This document shows, piece after piece, positions 43,997-57,292 of a DNA stretch of 64,000 nucleotides (position 1 is the stretch's first letter; each line of letters opens with the position of its first letter). Below the pieces are notes generated by a model. It saw only the letters and a list, made by a program, of their open reading frames with translations. It was not told the DNA's origin and ran no database searches. The stretch comes from Calycina herbarum (lineage: Eukaryota; Ascomycota; Leotiomycetes; Helotiales; Pezizellaceae). The translations under genes were made by a program, and so were the position numbers. The stretch is from assembly GCA_001414485.1 (NCBI GenBank), contig LLEY01000087.1, positions 1-64,000 of the forward strand, written 5' to 3'.

Positions 43997-45594
43997 GAAT
44001 CTAGCCGATTTTTTCTCTATCTAGATGCAAACTTGCAACCGAAACTGGAATGAGGTGGGATGGTTTGTACAGGCTGATTGGGAAACCGGAAGGCATATAT
44101 ATGTATATGTATACCCTCGTTGAGGCGGCAGAGGGAGAATATTGCCATTTTGATCTTCATTCGCCAATTCTCCTTCGGACGAATATATGGGATGACAGGA
44201 AAAGGATGACGAGATAAGGAAAAGTAAGAGCCAAGAACATGGTAGATTGACCACGAAATTTGAAGAAGTCCGTAGCACAGCGGAAAGACCTTGTACATAC
44301 AACCTCAAATGAACTGCAATGCGGTGTAACCGGGAAAATAACTCATTTTTATAAACCTTGAAGGTATAACTGGCAATCAGAACAATAACAAAAAGACACG
44401 CAACGCAACGCAGGAGAAGCAAGAGAACAAAACTGGCAAGAAGTGTCTCTTGGATCCAACTCTCTTTCTCGAGTTGGCGGAACAAAAATACGAGCCCTCC
44501 CAGCCATCTTATTTTCGGTTGTCTGGCAGATCGAGTCCCACATGGTGTACTTGTCAGTCTTAGCAGACTTTTCCTGGTAAAAAGTCTAGTTCTTCGCCAT
44601 CTCCAAGCGAATGTTATTGTGGTTGTCACGAGTAGTGCATTCTGGTACCTTACCTCTCTCCCTAGAGCGCGTAAAGTGCTTCTCTGAGACCAATCAACTT
44701 CACCAATTCCCCCCTGACATGCAGCCCGACCAGTCGGAAGTTCACCTTTCGCGTTTGCGAGCGGCTGCTGCTTCATAACATCATAACAAGGCCCCTCAAT
44801 CTGTATGCGGTATTGCTACTTTGGGCAATTGTTTTGGCGCGGCCTTGCATAGCTCTACTACGTAAAGTCGCGATGGATGTTATGAGTGTGAGGTGTGAGG
44901 TGTACTCTAGTAGACAGCTACCAACCGCGACGTGATCAGCTAATGGCGATGGGGGTCGGACGCTAGGGTATTGCGAGACGAGCGAAGCTCAATTCACTTC
45001 GTCTTCTAGGAGTTGCCTTCCTCGCTCCTTATTATTGTTCACTGCTTTGCTGTCTTATCACAATTGTCTTGAATTCGAGTTTGTTGAATTTCAGAGGTTT
45101 AGTATTGTCAACACTCCCAATTGTGGTCCGCATCAGGTTTAGCGTAGCCTCTTTGGTTCTTATTTCCCTCCCTACAGCTTCAAGACCCAAGAATTGCGAA
45201 CCACCACCACAACAAGACAACCCCAATCAAACCCGAGCTCAACCTTCTGCGCAGCGACTGTCATACGAAGTGGAGGATCAATCTTGTTGTTTCTGGAGGT
45301 GATAATGATCTGGTGAAAAAATCGACGCTTTCCGACATTGCGACAAATTATTCTGAGGTCGAGATAGCAGGTGGCAGGGCAACAACAAAGTCAACAATTG
45401 CGCAATCCACGACGAGAGCCCCGAAAACCATACAATTGCATCGCAAAGCTGAGACGGAGTGGGAGAAACCAAGTAGCTTCATTCGAGTGCTGCGAGGAGA
45501 AATACCGAGGACGAATTGAGCTGGATCTCGAACCCGATAGCAAACGATCTTATCGCGAGCCGCCTCACCTTCGTGTGAGCCATCCGCCATCAAG
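43997..45594. other. intergenic upstream of CDH1
   Basis: A 251-codon minus-strand open frame (44021-44776) lacks family resemblance and is not called. The 45.0-45.59 kb part probably holds the long 5' leader of CDH1, with small upstream frames on the plus strand. Nothing else was recognised. Confidence 0.4.
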
Positions 45595-47683
45595 ATGGGC
45601 GCCAGCGAAGACGTCTTCAACTCTGCCATATCCCGCGCTCAACTTGCAAAGGCCGCCAATGCCTTGAATACACCGCCAGTTGCGACTCCACCCCGCACTT
45701 CGACCCCCCCACCTGCGCTAGGAACCGATAGAAGGAAGTCGGACAAGAGGGCGTATGAAGGTGGCAGCGTACGAGGAGAACGATCGACAGGAACACCTGC
45801 GGCGGAGGCGATAGATGCAAGTGCTCTGAGCAAGGCTCTTCTGAAGGAGTTCGAGGAGGCGGGACGACAGCGAGAGACAACCCCGGGAGGAAGCCCAAGT
45901 AGGAAGCGGCAACGAGTTTATGGCGATAGGTAAGAATATTTCTTTTGGAACAATGAAGCACGAAGAAATCGCATTGTATAATGCGAGAGGGAAGAAGAGA
46001 CGTGGGCTCGCAGAGTGGGGAATTGCATCACGTCGACGCGCTGAGCTATGTCCCCACCAGCTTCTCACCCGTCCAATTCACCAACTCTCAATCGTCAGGA
46101 TATCATTTAGCTAACAAGAATACTAGATTTATTCCCAACCGAGAGGGACAAGATCTGCAAGCCAGTTTCAGTTTACTACATGATGAGGCCTCACCGGCGA
46201 CTCCTTCGAAGCAAAAGAGACGCCCACCTCATGGCGAGCTCCATTATCAAAAGAGTAAGTTCTAATGAACACCTTTTATGCTCGTGTGCTAATATATTTC
46301 ACAGCCGAGGAAGCAAACCGAACATTTTCAACTCTACTTCGCGCCGAGATATTTGATAATACGATACCACAACCTACACCCCCGAACCTCTCCCCCGAAA
46401 CCAGTTTATTACAAACAAACAACTCGACAACAAGTCATGATCCCACGAGATCCCGCACACCACCTAACAATGGACCTGCCTCTTCCCTACCGGTCTCCAT
46501 GACCCCATCCACCCCTCATAAGAATTTATTTACATACATGTCACCTCGGCATCATACCAATATTGCCGGTCACCCCACACCATCAAGGACACCTCAAAGC
46601 AGGCATGGTCCTAACCTCAATTCTAGATCAGAGATGTACAGCCTTTCACCTGTTAGATTCGGAAGCCAGCAAATGTTACTCAGCCCCAGAAAGCAACCGC
46701 GAGCAGTCAGTAAAGTGCCTTACAAGGTTCTGGATGCACCTGATCTAGCAGATGATTTCTATCTCAATTTAGTGGATTGGGGGAGCAGTAACGTACTCGG
46801 AGTTGGTCTTGGAAGCTGCGTTTATATGTGGAACTCGCAATCCGGAAGAGTCAACAAGCTGTGTGAACTGCAAGACGATACTGTGACCAGTGTAAACTGG
46901 ATCCAACGTGGCTCACATATCGCCATTGGAACAGGAAAGGGTCTTGTCCAGATTTGGGATGCCGAAAGAATACGACGACTTCGAACAATGACTGGACATA
47001 CAGCTAGAGTGGGATCTTTAGCGTGGAACGATCACATTCTCACCTCGGGATCCAGAGATCGATTAATATACCACCGCGATGTGCGTGCCCCAGATCAATG
47101 GCTCAGAAAATTAGTCGGTCACAAGCAAGAAGTTTGTGGCTTACGTTGGAATCCCGAGGATGGACAACTCGCATCTGGAGGAAATGACAACAAGTTGATG
47201 GTATGGGACAAGCTCTCCGAGACACCACTCTGGAAATTCAGCGATCATACAGCAGCAGTAAAAGCAATAGCCTGGTCACCACATCAGCGAGGGCTCCTCG
47301 CATCCGGAGGAGGAACCGCAGATCGTCGAATCATATTCCACGACACACTCCGAGGAACCACAATCAATGAAATCGATACCGGATCCCAGGTTTGCAATCT
47401 CGCTTGGTCCAAGAATTCAAACGAAATCGTTTCTACACACGGCTACTCGCAGAACCAAATTGTGGTCTGGAAGTACCCTAGTATGACACAAGTCGTTTCC
47501 TTGACTGGCCACACTTACCGAGTTCTCTACTTGGCTATGAGTCCCGATGGTCGAGTAGTCGTTACCGGAGCAGGAGATGAGACCCTCCGCTTCTGGAACG
47601 TCTTTGGTCGCAAGCCTGGACATCGAGAGGAAGGCGACGCCGGCGGTGGTGGCAAATTAGGAGATTGGGGTGTAATTAGATGA
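45595..47683 (+). CDS. CDH1: APC/C activator Cdh1 (Fizzy-related), WD40
   Basis: Three exons (45595-45929, 46127-46254, 46305-47683) join in frame to 613 residues. Exon 1 ends in the C-box, whose Asp-Arg-Phe-Ile-Pro (111-115, DRFIPNR) spans the first intron and docks the anaphase-promoting complex. A disordered SP/TP-rich region, a probable CDK-phosphorylated switch, is followed by RKQPRAVSKVPYKVLDAPDL, which introduces seven WD40 blades (VDWGSSNVLGVGL, MTGHTARVGSLAW, LVGHKQEVCGLRWNPED, and others). The last residues, GVIR, end in the Ile-Arg tail that contacts APC3. These features separate CDH1 from CDC20-type proteins. Role: nuclear substrate receptor for degradation of cyclins and other D-box/KEN proteins in late mitosis and G1. 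The 5' leader appears long. Confidence 0.95.
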
Positions 47684-48391
47684 GCAGCTAACCAAAAAGA
47701 GCAACAAAAAACACTTCCACGAAAGCATGAAGGGATGAGGATTGGGGGAACATGGCATTTTTGCATTTCAACTGGCGTTCAAAGGGGAACTTTGTGTTGG
47801 CTAATACTTCGCTTGCTTGTTTGCTACAGCTACAGCAAAAAACTCATTGGAACTGGCGTTCAGCGAAACTGGGATATTTTCAAGCTCTTTTTTTCCTGAT
47901 TTTTTTTTTTTTGCAGCGGCATCATCGCACGGGGCAGGCAAACTTGCGAGGGGAAGGGAGGGGAATCAAATGTATGGAGTAGCTAGCTATAGCTCAATGG
48001 TGGGATGAGATGGACCTGGACTTGGATTCGTGACAATTCTCCATTCAAGAAATGAGAGGGTGCATACCTTGCTTGTCTTGTAGAGCAAGGAAATGTCTTC
48101 TTTCATACGATTAATCTCAGCTAATTGAAAAAATGAAGAAACTATATCTGAAAGTCTGAATCAAATTGAGAATATCTTCCGTGACGCCTGTGTGGTATAT
48201 CCCCCGCTGCATAAAAATCAAATGCCAAATGACAGTCATCGCCTCGTCTCGTTGATTAGAATCCCTCTCTCGTCTATGCGAACCAGCATCACAAAAATGC
48301 GAACCGGAAATTGAAATGTAACCTCTCCCATTCCATAACCTCCAATCATACACAAATTGAACTTCTCGCGTCAACGGCCATAATGTCCTCT
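47684..48391. other. intergenic between convergent genes
   Basis: The 708-bp spacer contains the 3' UTRs of CDH1 and GPC1. A T-run (47901-47911) and a small inverted repeat (CTTGCT...AGCAAG, about 48069-48090) are visible. No gene was seen. Confidence 0.45.
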
Positions 48392-50164
48392 TCACGCCGG
48401 TAGATCTCCAATCTTTCTCTCCGTAGCAACAACACCCGCCCCTCCATCAATCCCCGTACTCCCAATCTGCTCACTCAAAAGTGGAATCTTATCCACCTTC
48501 TCCTGATCAATCTCAGCACTGCCCTCAGTCCTAGGAGTTAACATAGGACTAGTAGAAGTCCCACCGGGACTAGATTGATATTTCTGAACTTCTTGTTGCA
48601 AAGCCTCCAACTCTTTCTGGAATCTCTTGCCAAAGACATCAATGTAAAAGGTCGCGCCATTATAGACAGACCAGCAGAAGAGAGCCATGAGAAAAGTGGC
48701 AGAGGCGTAACGGTAGTAGAACCAGATGGGACAGGGGAGCATGGTTGCTACGGCGTAGGAGTATTGGATTAACATGAATGCTGGTTCTTGTAGGGATTCT
48801 GGGAGGTTGAGGACGACTTTTCCGATGAAGGTTTTGGAGTAGGATTTTCGGAGCCACTGTTTTGTTCGAGTTAGCTGAACTATTCTTTTACAGAAGCTGC
48901 AGGTGTTGACGGCCTGTTGTACCAGGGGCATAATCCTCTATGGCAGCCTAAGCGAATAGAGAGAAGGTATAAAAGGGGCACAAGTGGAATGTGAGCTTAC
49001 TGTAAATGAAGTAGGTCTTCCGGCCAGAATCTTCTCCCGGCGTCGAACTGTGATTAGGAAGTGATAGCTCAGTTGCCAAATAGCGTATGGAATGGTAGAC
49101 CACAGCGTCATAGCTGCAAGGGAATAGTGTTCCCTCGATCCTGGGAGTGAGGTTTTGATACTGTATACTCCGGGAAATCGAGCGGCTTGAAATGCTGGAT
49201 CAACGAGATGAACGACAACATGTAGTGCTGCACAAGGCATTATGTGAATAAATAAACTGGTAACCTTGTCGAAACTGTGAAAAACCATCGAGTTTCTCCA
49301 CATGGCAATGGCAACCGCATTGTTTCCAAAGGTAAGGCAATAGGTGCTGATGAAGAGTCGCTTCGAATTGGGAAATATCCACAGACTGAGGAATACCATA
49401 AAGTTGACAAAGTAGCAAAGGTCTGCAAGGAAGTAGTGGAAGCCTTTCTTTTTATAGGTGTAAAAGCGAATGGGCATTAGATACAACAGCTGGGCTGTGT
49501 ACCACCAGTGGAAGTATTGAGGATATCCACCAATTAGATATCCAGATATTAGAACGTTTGAAACACCACCTATGAATGATAGCTTCTCTCGAGCGGTGAC
49601 GGCCTTGGTATCATTCCAGCGTTCTCCTAATTTGTCGACGCTATTGCGCATTCGCTTTCTGTACTTGTCCAACTGCTCGTCGGCTGGCGGCACCCTTCTA
49701 CGCCATTCTTCAACCACACGATCCTTTGCATGCGACCCCTTGGTCTTCAAGACCTCTCTTTGTCGTCGTACTTTCTCTGTTTGTGCTGAGATGTTCCTCT
49801 GGAGCTTCTCCAGTTGTTGAGGAAGAGCAAAGTTGTCCAATATATCAAACACCGTGAGTCTTTCTAGAGGTGGAAATGCCTCCCAGTCCTCCTGGTAGGA
49901 ACTGCTTCCAGAAACCGAAGGATTTCGCGACAGCCGAGGGCTACCTGGAGTCGAGGCATCGAGGATAGGCGATTTGCTTCCACCCGGCGGTGAGGAATCT
50001 GGACCGAGGCTGTTGGAGTCGACTGCAGGCTCGGATTTGGAGCGTGGGATGGGTATTGGGTCTGACATCTCGGATAATGTGCGTTTATGGACTTTTGTCG
50101 AACTGATTCCGAAGGAGACTCGACGCAGAGCACTACTTCCTCTAAGAACCAATGTATCAGCCAT
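48392..50164 (-). CDS. GPC1: glycerophosphocholine acyltransferase GPC1 (DUF2838)
   Basis: Two exons (50164-49001, 48937-48392) give 569 residues. The 63-bp intron has a GTAAGC donor and CATAG acceptor. The N-terminal 200 residues are Ser/Pro-rich and then coiled-coil-like (QQLEKLQRNISAQTEKVRRQ). A multi-pass membrane core follows with the family signature LMPIRFYTYKKKGFHYFLAD, LCYFVNFMVFLSLWIFP, WRNSMVFHSFDKVTSLFIHI and PYAIWQLSYHFLIT, closing with NGATFYIDVFGKRFQKELE. GPC1 acylates glycerophosphocholine with acyl-CoA to lyso-PC at the ER, in phosphatidylcholine recycling. The frame is open upstream of 50164, but MADTLVLRG was chosen as the first Met after an apparently non-coding leader. 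It is transcribed divergently from SMC1. Confidence 0.9.
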
Positions 50165-51043
50165 GGCTACTTGTAAAATATGTGCATATAAATAGTGGCA
50201 GACACTCAAGATAAATAAACGCAGTTTATGGGTACACTTACTAGTCTGACTCTCAAAGTGCCCGTGGATGTGTTCAAGTGACCAAAGGCGTCTGTCTGCA
50301 CGAGTCCACTGATACTGCTTGCAGTAGCCCACGCGAAGTCGAAGTGCTTGTGATAAAGAGGTTGTATGCAGCCTTTTGGTTTGGTAGGTTCGAAAGGTGG
50401 GTAGGGCAGGCTGAATAACGGTGGTTGTCGTCGAGAGAGGCAAGATCGTGGTCTCGTTCTGCGAGCTGATTCGTCCAGAGGAAGAGGCTGTCTTTGTAGC
50501 CGAGTCAAATAAGACGCCTTGCCGTGACTTGTTGCCAAATAATTCCCTGGAGATAAATGCGAGAAAGCGTGTTGATGAGGTTATTCGGAAAATGGTCGGT
50601 GGATTGGTCGACGTGAAAGGCGAGTTCATGGTTCAGTCCGTATTTGGGAGGGAAGCTGTGAAATGAACACGAGCCCATCAATGGATGCATCAATGACGTT
50701 CTCAGCCTTGCTCTTGCCTTGCTCTGGCCTTGCCAACTTTCGCGTTGGCCAATCCCTGTCGCTTTTTGAGGCTCATGGCCTCACATATTAGGCAAGAATA
50801 TCTACTCCGAGAAGCGCGTCCCGCCTTGACTTTGAGATCGCGTTGGACAGTTTCCCCTCTACAACCCGCAACCCACCATCGACTGCGTGCCTCCTTTGGC
50901 GCAGTGACCAGACTAGACTTATTCTACTAACTGGAGAGATATTTTTCACATACTGGCACTATCTCATACCAGCACATCCAGAATCCTTCGAGCGCGTGCG
51001 CCCCTCCTAAGCTTCAGACGGCCGACAACGCGTATAGTTCAAG
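50165..51043. promoter_or_regulatory. divergent promoter region of GPC1 and SMC1
   Basis: The 879-bp interval lies between two divergent start codons. The minus strand remains open for 155 codons upstream of GPC1 but looks like leader sequence. No specific regulatory motif was identified. Confidence 0.4.
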
Positions 51044-54000
51044 ATGGGGAAGCTGGTTCGACTTGAACTTTCCAGTAAGCTGGTCGCATTAACTATACGG
51101 AACTTGGACTAATGCAATCTTAGATTTCAAGTCTTACAAGGGACATCACATCCTCCTCTTCGGCGATTCCTACTTTACCTCCATCATCGGTCCCAATGGC
51201 TCCGGAAAGTCCAATTCGTACGTTGTTTGGCCCAAATTACAACCGCGTCACTGACCCTTTAAACAGTATGGATGCTATTTCCTTTGTCCTCGGTATCAAA
51301 TCATCCCATCTTCGCTCGACGCATCTTAGGGACCTCATTTATCGCGGGAGGGTGTTGAAGACTTCAAAAATCAACGATGATGGATCAGCCGCCGCCCCTG
51401 CAGCAAACGGCCATGCCAATGGTGATGGAGATGAGGAAGATTCACAATCACAACCGGCCGCTCGCAACGACCCCAAACAGGCCTGGGTAATGGCAGTATA
51501 CGAGGACGATGCTGGAGATGAGCAAAAATGGAAGCGTTTAATCACCACCTCAGGTGCGAGCCAATTTTCAATCAATGAACGAGGCGTCACGGCCCAAGCA
51601 TACAATGAAGCTCTAGAGGCCGAAAACATCCTGATGAAAGCAAGAAACTTCTTGGTTTTCCAGGGCGATGTGGAGCAGATCGCATCGCAGTCCCCCAAGG
51701 ACCTCACGAAATTGATTGAGTTGGTTTCTGGTAGTTTGGAGTATAAGGCAGAGTACGAGCGACTGCAAGAAGAAGCAGATCAAGCCTCAGAAAACCAAAA
51801 CTACAACCTCCATCGTCGACGTGGTATCAACTCGGAAATCAAGCAATATCAAGAGCAAAAGAAGGAAGCCGAGGCATTTCAAAACAAGCAGGATGAGAGG
51901 GATGATGCGATAGTTCAACACATACTCTGGAAACTGTACCACTTTCAACGTGTTATGGACGAATCGGCCGCTAGCATTAATGAACATCAACACGAATTGG
52001 AAGAATATCGACGTGGGGTCGAGAAGTTTCGGAAACAGCTCGAGGATGCACGTGCAGCATCATCGGAGGTGTCTAAAAGAGTTGGCAAGGTCGAGCGGAG
52101 CATCAAGAAGAAGGAGAAGGAAATTGAAGACAAGGAAAATAGCTTGGTCCCAATTGACGAGAAAATTGGTATTACCAACAATCAAGTGGAGAAGCTTAGG
52201 CGAAGACTGGCTACGTTGACCAAGGAGCGGCAAGAAAATAAGGAAAAGATCGAAAATTCACAGAAGCAGCTAGCCATTGTCGAGAAAGCGAAGAAACAGT
52301 TTGAGCAAAAGTGGGAGGAGTCACTCAAACAACAAGGCAAGCAACTCAATGAGGCCGACCTCCAAGAGTACAACAACCTGAGAGCTCAAGTCGTGACCAA
52401 AACCTCCAAGAACAAGTCCAATTTAGACAACTTTATGCGCCAAATGAAAACCGACGAAGTTACCTTCAACAGCCTCAAAGGAAAAATCGAATATCTGGAA
52501 TCAACTACGAACAAGCTCGAGGGAGAGATCAACGGGGTCGAAGAGCGTAAAGAAGCCACCAAACTTGTTGTCAAGGAGATCTCCAAGGAAATTGATACGA
52601 AAAAGAAGGAGTTCAACAATATACAATCCGAGCGGGTTCGCGTGAACCAGCGACGCACGGAACTTGACGAAAAGTTGCAAGAGGTCTTAAAAACTTTGGA
52701 GGATGCGAATGCTGGTGCAAGGCAAAATGACAAGGAAGCTAGGACACGGGAAATGATTGTATCGTTAAAGAGGATATTTCCCGGAGTCCGAGGCCGTATT
52801 GGAGAGCTCTGCAAGCCAAAACAAAAGAAATTTGACGAGGCCGTCATCACTGCGCTTGGTCGAGACTTTGATTCAGTCGTGGTAGACACCGAGAAAATCG
52901 GCTCCGAATGCGTCGACTATCTTAAAGGCCAACGCTTCCCGCCAATGACCTTCATCCCACTTGACAACATCAAGGTCACGGCCGCTGATTCGAGTTTGAA
53001 GGGGTTGAGCAAGGCTCGTCTTACTATTGACACTATCACCTTCGATTCATCTCTCGAGCGAGCCATGGCATATGCTTGCGGAAGTTCTATCGTTTGTGAT
53101 GATCTGGATACTGCGAAGAACATCTGCTTCAAAAAGAAGATTCAAGTGAAAGCTGTCACCCTTGAAGGATCTGTTATTCACAAAGCCGGATTGATGACTG
53201 GTGGAAAAGGTCCAGAGAGAGGTAATAAGCGAAAATTTGAAGACCTGGACATCGAAACCCTGAGGAGACAGCTAGAACAATATCGCGAGCAGATTGAAGC
53301 TCTTCCAAATCTCAGTCGTCGGGGTACAGCTGAAGAGTTGTTGCAAAACGACTTGAACGGACTCCAACAACGATTGGCGTACGCGAAAAGCGAGCTTGCT
53401 TCTTTTGAGCAAAATCTCAAGGATCTCAAAAAGGAGCGGGACCACGAGAAGCGCCAACTGGCGGAGATGAAGCCCAAGTTCGAGGGAAAGCAGTCCGAGC
53501 TAGAGTCAATCAGACAAACTGTACAGGAATTCCAAGAAGCTGTGTCCAAAGTCGAAGATAGTATTTTCAAAGACTTTTGCGACAGACTGGGCTACTCGGA
53601 TGTGCGAAGTTACGAGGCACAGCAAGGTTCCTTGGAACAAGAAGCTGCTGACAAAAAGGGCGAGTTCGAGCTCCAGAAGAGGCGTCTAGAGCAAGGACTG
53701 AATTGGGAGACAAGCCAGTTCAAGGAGATTGATGGACGAGTCAAGAAGATGGAATCTCAAATTGCCAATTTTGAGCAGGACATCGAAACATACACAGCCG
53801 AGAAGACTGTCCTCGAGGACAAGATTGATGAGGACAGAGCACAGCAGACGGCTCTAGAAGACGAACTTCAAAAGCAGAAGGAAAAGCTCATGGGTAAGAA
53901 TGAGAAAGTCAATGCTGCACGAAATGAGCTTCAGAAACGAAGCAAGGAGATTGACAACCGAACCAAGGCAATTTCAGCCCTTGAAACGGAAGTTCAGCGC

Positions 54001-55052
54001 AATAGTGCGGGCCGATATGCCTTGCTTCGTCGTTGCAAACTCGAGCAAATTGCGATTCCGCTTCGCCCAGAATCAAAAAAGCTAGACAGTCTCCCTGTTG
54101 AAGAAAACTTTGCTCAAATTGACCCTGATGCGATGGACGTCGACGCGGATGAAGATGAACAGGAGAGGGAAACAGAGGAGGTTGGCAATGATTATGGAAT
54201 TCATGTCGATTTTGAGAATCTTGATGATGATCTGAAACAGGTAAGATTCTTCTTTTTTGGGGCAGCGTGGTAGTGTGAAGATTATACTAATGATAGTCCA
54301 GCCGGATGATGAAGAGATAGAAGAGAAGCTACTACAGAAAATCACCGATTTGACCTCAGAACTCGAAAAGCTCAATCCAAACATGCGAGCTATTGATCGT
54401 TTGGACGGGGTTGAAGCTCGATTGAAATCGACCGAGAAGGATTTCGAGGACGCTCGACGCAAGGCCAAGAGTTCCAAGGATGCTTTCAACGAGGTTAAAG
54501 AGAAACGATTTGAGCTCTTCAACAAAGCTTTCACGCACATCTCTGAGCAAATCTCACACGTCTACAAGGACCTCACCCGATCCGCTGCATATCCTCTCGG
54601 TGGACAAGCATATCTCGACACTGAAGATGGTGACTCGCCATATCTGTCGGGTATTCGATATAACGCCATGCCTCCGTTGAAGCGTTTCCGTGATATGGAA
54701 CATCTCTCTGGTGGTGAGAAGACTATGGCAGCTCTTGCTTTACTCTTTGCGGTTCACTCGTATCAGCCAAGTCCCTTTTTCGTGCTTGATGAAGTTGATG
54801 CTGCGCTTGATAATGCCAATGTTGAGAAGATCAAGAATTATATCCGCGAGCATGCTGGACCTGGTATGCAATTCATCGTCATCAGTTTGAAGACGGGATT
54901 GTTCCAGGGAAGTGAGAGCTTGGTTGGTGTATTCAGAGATCAGGAAGCAAATAGCTCGAAGACTTTGACTCTTGATGTAAGTGGTTCTGGTTGTTACATT
55001 GATTCAAAAATACGAATACTAACTGTTGAAATAGCTACGAAAGTACGTATAA
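51044..55052 (+). CDS. SMC1: cohesin subunit SMC1
   Basis: Five exons (51044-51074, 51124-51217, 51267-54240, 54302-54976, 55035-55052) join in frame to 1263 residues, normal for SMC1. The N-terminal ATPase half has NFKSYKG and Walker A GPNGSGKS (33-40), followed by MDAISFVLG and LRDLIYRG. Long coiled coils flank a hinge (about 510-680) with FPGVRGRIGELCKP, ALGRDFDSVVVD and AGLMTGG. The C-terminal head carries RFRDMEHLSGGEK (signature about 1168-1172), Walker B FFVLDEVDAALDN (1192-1204) and IVISLKTGLFQGSESLVGV. The SMC1-specific VFQGDVEQIA after the N-lobe separates it from SMC2-4. It pairs with SMC3 in the cohesin ring for sister-chromatid cohesion and loop extrusion. The last exon is tiny (LRKYV). 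Introns 2 and 1 interrupt the first 42 codons, including the residue after Walker A. Confidence 0.97.
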
Positions 55053-55905
55053 GAAAGAAGACGACGGGGTGTATAGATAAGAAGGAGCTCAGAGCAGGTT
55101 TGCTGTAGATGGATAGACACGAAATGATGGCTCTTATGTTGCCGAAGTTCGGAGCTTCCATCGTTCTGTATTTTCATGACATGATTTGCATGCACATAGC
55201 ATGAGGGGACGGGATATCAATGATGACGTAGAAAAATGCATATGATTTCTTTCAATTCAAAACATGTACTCTTGTTTCTTACCTAAGCTCGGGTGATCTT
55301 GCGGGCCATGTTATTCATCCTTCTGTCGTGTCGCGCTGTGAATTAGTTTACGTCCCTTCTAGTTCTACCGGGGAAACATTGCTCTAAAATGGTATAGAGA
55401 AAGATATTGAGACTTATTATCTAGTTATCCCAAGTCCTTTCTAACGATTCGATTTTCTCACACGGGTTAGATAATATAAAAATACGAGCCATCGTTACGC
55501 TTTAGGTATAATATTCCAAATAAATCCCGACGAGCCATCCCGTAATCTATTATCGCTATTCGATAGCTTGGAGTTGTTCTTCTAAATTCGTAAGGAAAAA
55601 AAGCTAAAGTCGAAAAGGTCGATATTTACCGTATAAGTTCTAGTTATCGTTGTTTATACGACTTCGTTGAAAAATCGCCGAGAGTATCTTAGGAGAATAG
55701 AAGAGAGTAATAGTAGATTATATACTAAAACGAAATATAACAGATTATTCGATATTAGAATCTTAATAATATAGATTTCTATATCCGTCTTTAGACCTAA
55801 GCTATTAATTACTACTATAGTCTAAGACTATAAATAAGCTAAGTCTAAGCTAGGCTAAGTAAGAAAGCTAGAGAGATAAGGTTATAATAAATAGAGACGA
55901 CTTAT
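55053..55905. other. 3' flank of SMC1 passing into AT-rich island
   Basis: The first 300 bp are ordinary and hold the SMC1 3' UTR. From about 55430 the sequence becomes AT- and TA-rich and RIP-like, with no readable protein, up to the gag-only retrotransposon. Confidence 0.5.
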
Positions 55906-55910
55906 TTAGA

Positions 55911-56071
55911 TGTAACGGTTTATAACCGTGTTCTTTAATAGGTTACGTGATATACGCTTATAACGTATATCTATGTAAAGAAGAGCTTATCTCTTCCTTC
56001 CTTCCTCAATTTACCTCCTTGTAACACAACTCTCTACTTGTACTTGACCTCTTTATAAGCAGCCCGTAACA
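55911..56071 (+). repeat. 5' LTR of gag-only retrotransposon
   Basis: The 161-bp repeat runs from TGTAACGG to CCGTAACA, with the same length and ends as the copy at 57293-57453. It is preceded by TTAGA (55906-55910), the same 5-bp target duplication that follows the 3' LTR (57454-57458). Differences from the 3' copy are transitions, concentrated in its first half. Confidence 0.9.
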
Positions 56072-56181
56072 TTAGGTAAATTCAAAACCAACGCAAAGCA
56101 ACGCAAAGGACAAGACGGCTAGGGCTAGGAGATCTACGATTCAACGAAAAATCGTACGAAAAATTTTCAACCACTACCGAG

Positions 56182-57225
56182 ATGTTAATAACAACACCAA
56201 CGCAATAGGCGGCTACGCCAAACCAACAAGAGTCCCAACTACTCGGAATAGTCGACGAGTTAAGAGCTCAGGTCCAGGAACTCAGTAGCCGGAATAGGAG
56301 GCAAGTCCTCCCTGGCGTGAAGGAATTCTCTGGCCGAGCAAAGGACTAGGACGTATAGTCAATGTAAATAAAGGCGAAACTCCGCGTAGACGGAGACGCG
56401 ATCGGGAACGAGGAAGCCCAGTTCTTCTACGTTTACAGTTCCTTATCTACGAAAGTACAAGCTTTAATGCTTCCTTTTATACAAAAGGGGACCGACGAGG
56501 AATGGAGCCCGGAGAGCCTTGTAAATCATCTGCGAAGAACGTACGATGACCCGAATAAGAAGAAGAAGGCTGGGCAGAGCTTAATCAAGCTCTCACAAGG
56601 AGGGACGAATGTTGTGGTATATATACCACAATTCGAGAAGGTTCTGTTCGAGGCAGGCGCGGACAACTGGCCGGACGATGCGAAGATTACGACGCTGGTG
56701 AGTGGGTTAAATAAGTGGACAAGACAACGAATCGATAGCCAGGCTACGATCCCCACGACCTACGATACCTTTGTACGAATGCTGCAGACGTTAGGAAACC
56801 AGTTCGGCGAAGGCAATGGCAATGGAAGGCACAATGACAATGGCTATGAGAATAGCACCAATGGAAAACACAATGGCTATGGCAATAGCACTAATGACAA
56901 TGGAATGGAATAGGTCCGGACAGCAGCTGTGGCAGCCCCTGTTTCTAAGGAAAAGAGACAGCGATGGAGAGAGGAAGGGAGATGCGTACGTTGTGGTAGC
57001 AAAACGCACTGGGTAAAGGGTTGCACTTACCAGCCAACGGTAGACGGCGACTCGGATTCTGACGCCAGTGTTATACGTGCGAAGGCAATACGTGCCAGCT
57101 CTGTACGATTTGAACCCAACCCTCTGGATAAGCCAGGAGCGCCGCCAAGACGTCTAAAGACGACTGCAGTTCGGACGGGCCCAGAATATGGGGAAGACAG
57201 TGACGATGACGAGGATGGGTATTAA
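56182..57225 (+). pseudogene. retrotransposon gag with zinc knuckle, interrupted
   Basis: From ATG 56182 the frame reads MLITTPTQ, stop, then LLGIVDELRAQVQELSSR, PGVKEFSG, three closely spaced stops (RAKD*DV*SM*IKAKL), and then an open stretch through EEWSPESLVNHLRRTYDDP and a retrotransposon-gag core (YIPQFEKVLFEAGADNWPD, LVSGLNKWTRQRI). An Asn/Gly-rich repeat (NGNGRHNDNGYENS) ends in another TAG. The frame continues to a CCHC zinc knuckle, RCVRCGSKTHWVKGC, and an acidic tail. The stops lie where Trp or Gln codons are expected, consistent with G:C to A:T mutation. Capsid-like and nucleocapsid parts are both recognisable. The protein is not translatable as one product. Confidence 0.8.
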
Positions 57226-57292
57226 ATCCTTCTTAAAGAAGTAATAGCAATGACCTCCGAGAGGACAGGAGGGCAGGAGAGGAGGGGGATAA

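Noticed and set aside
44021..44776. 251-codon minus-strand open frame
   Set aside because: Composition looks random (Arg/Leu/Ser-rich), no domain or splice partner, hydrophobic runs without a topology, and part overlaps the MITE-like element flank.
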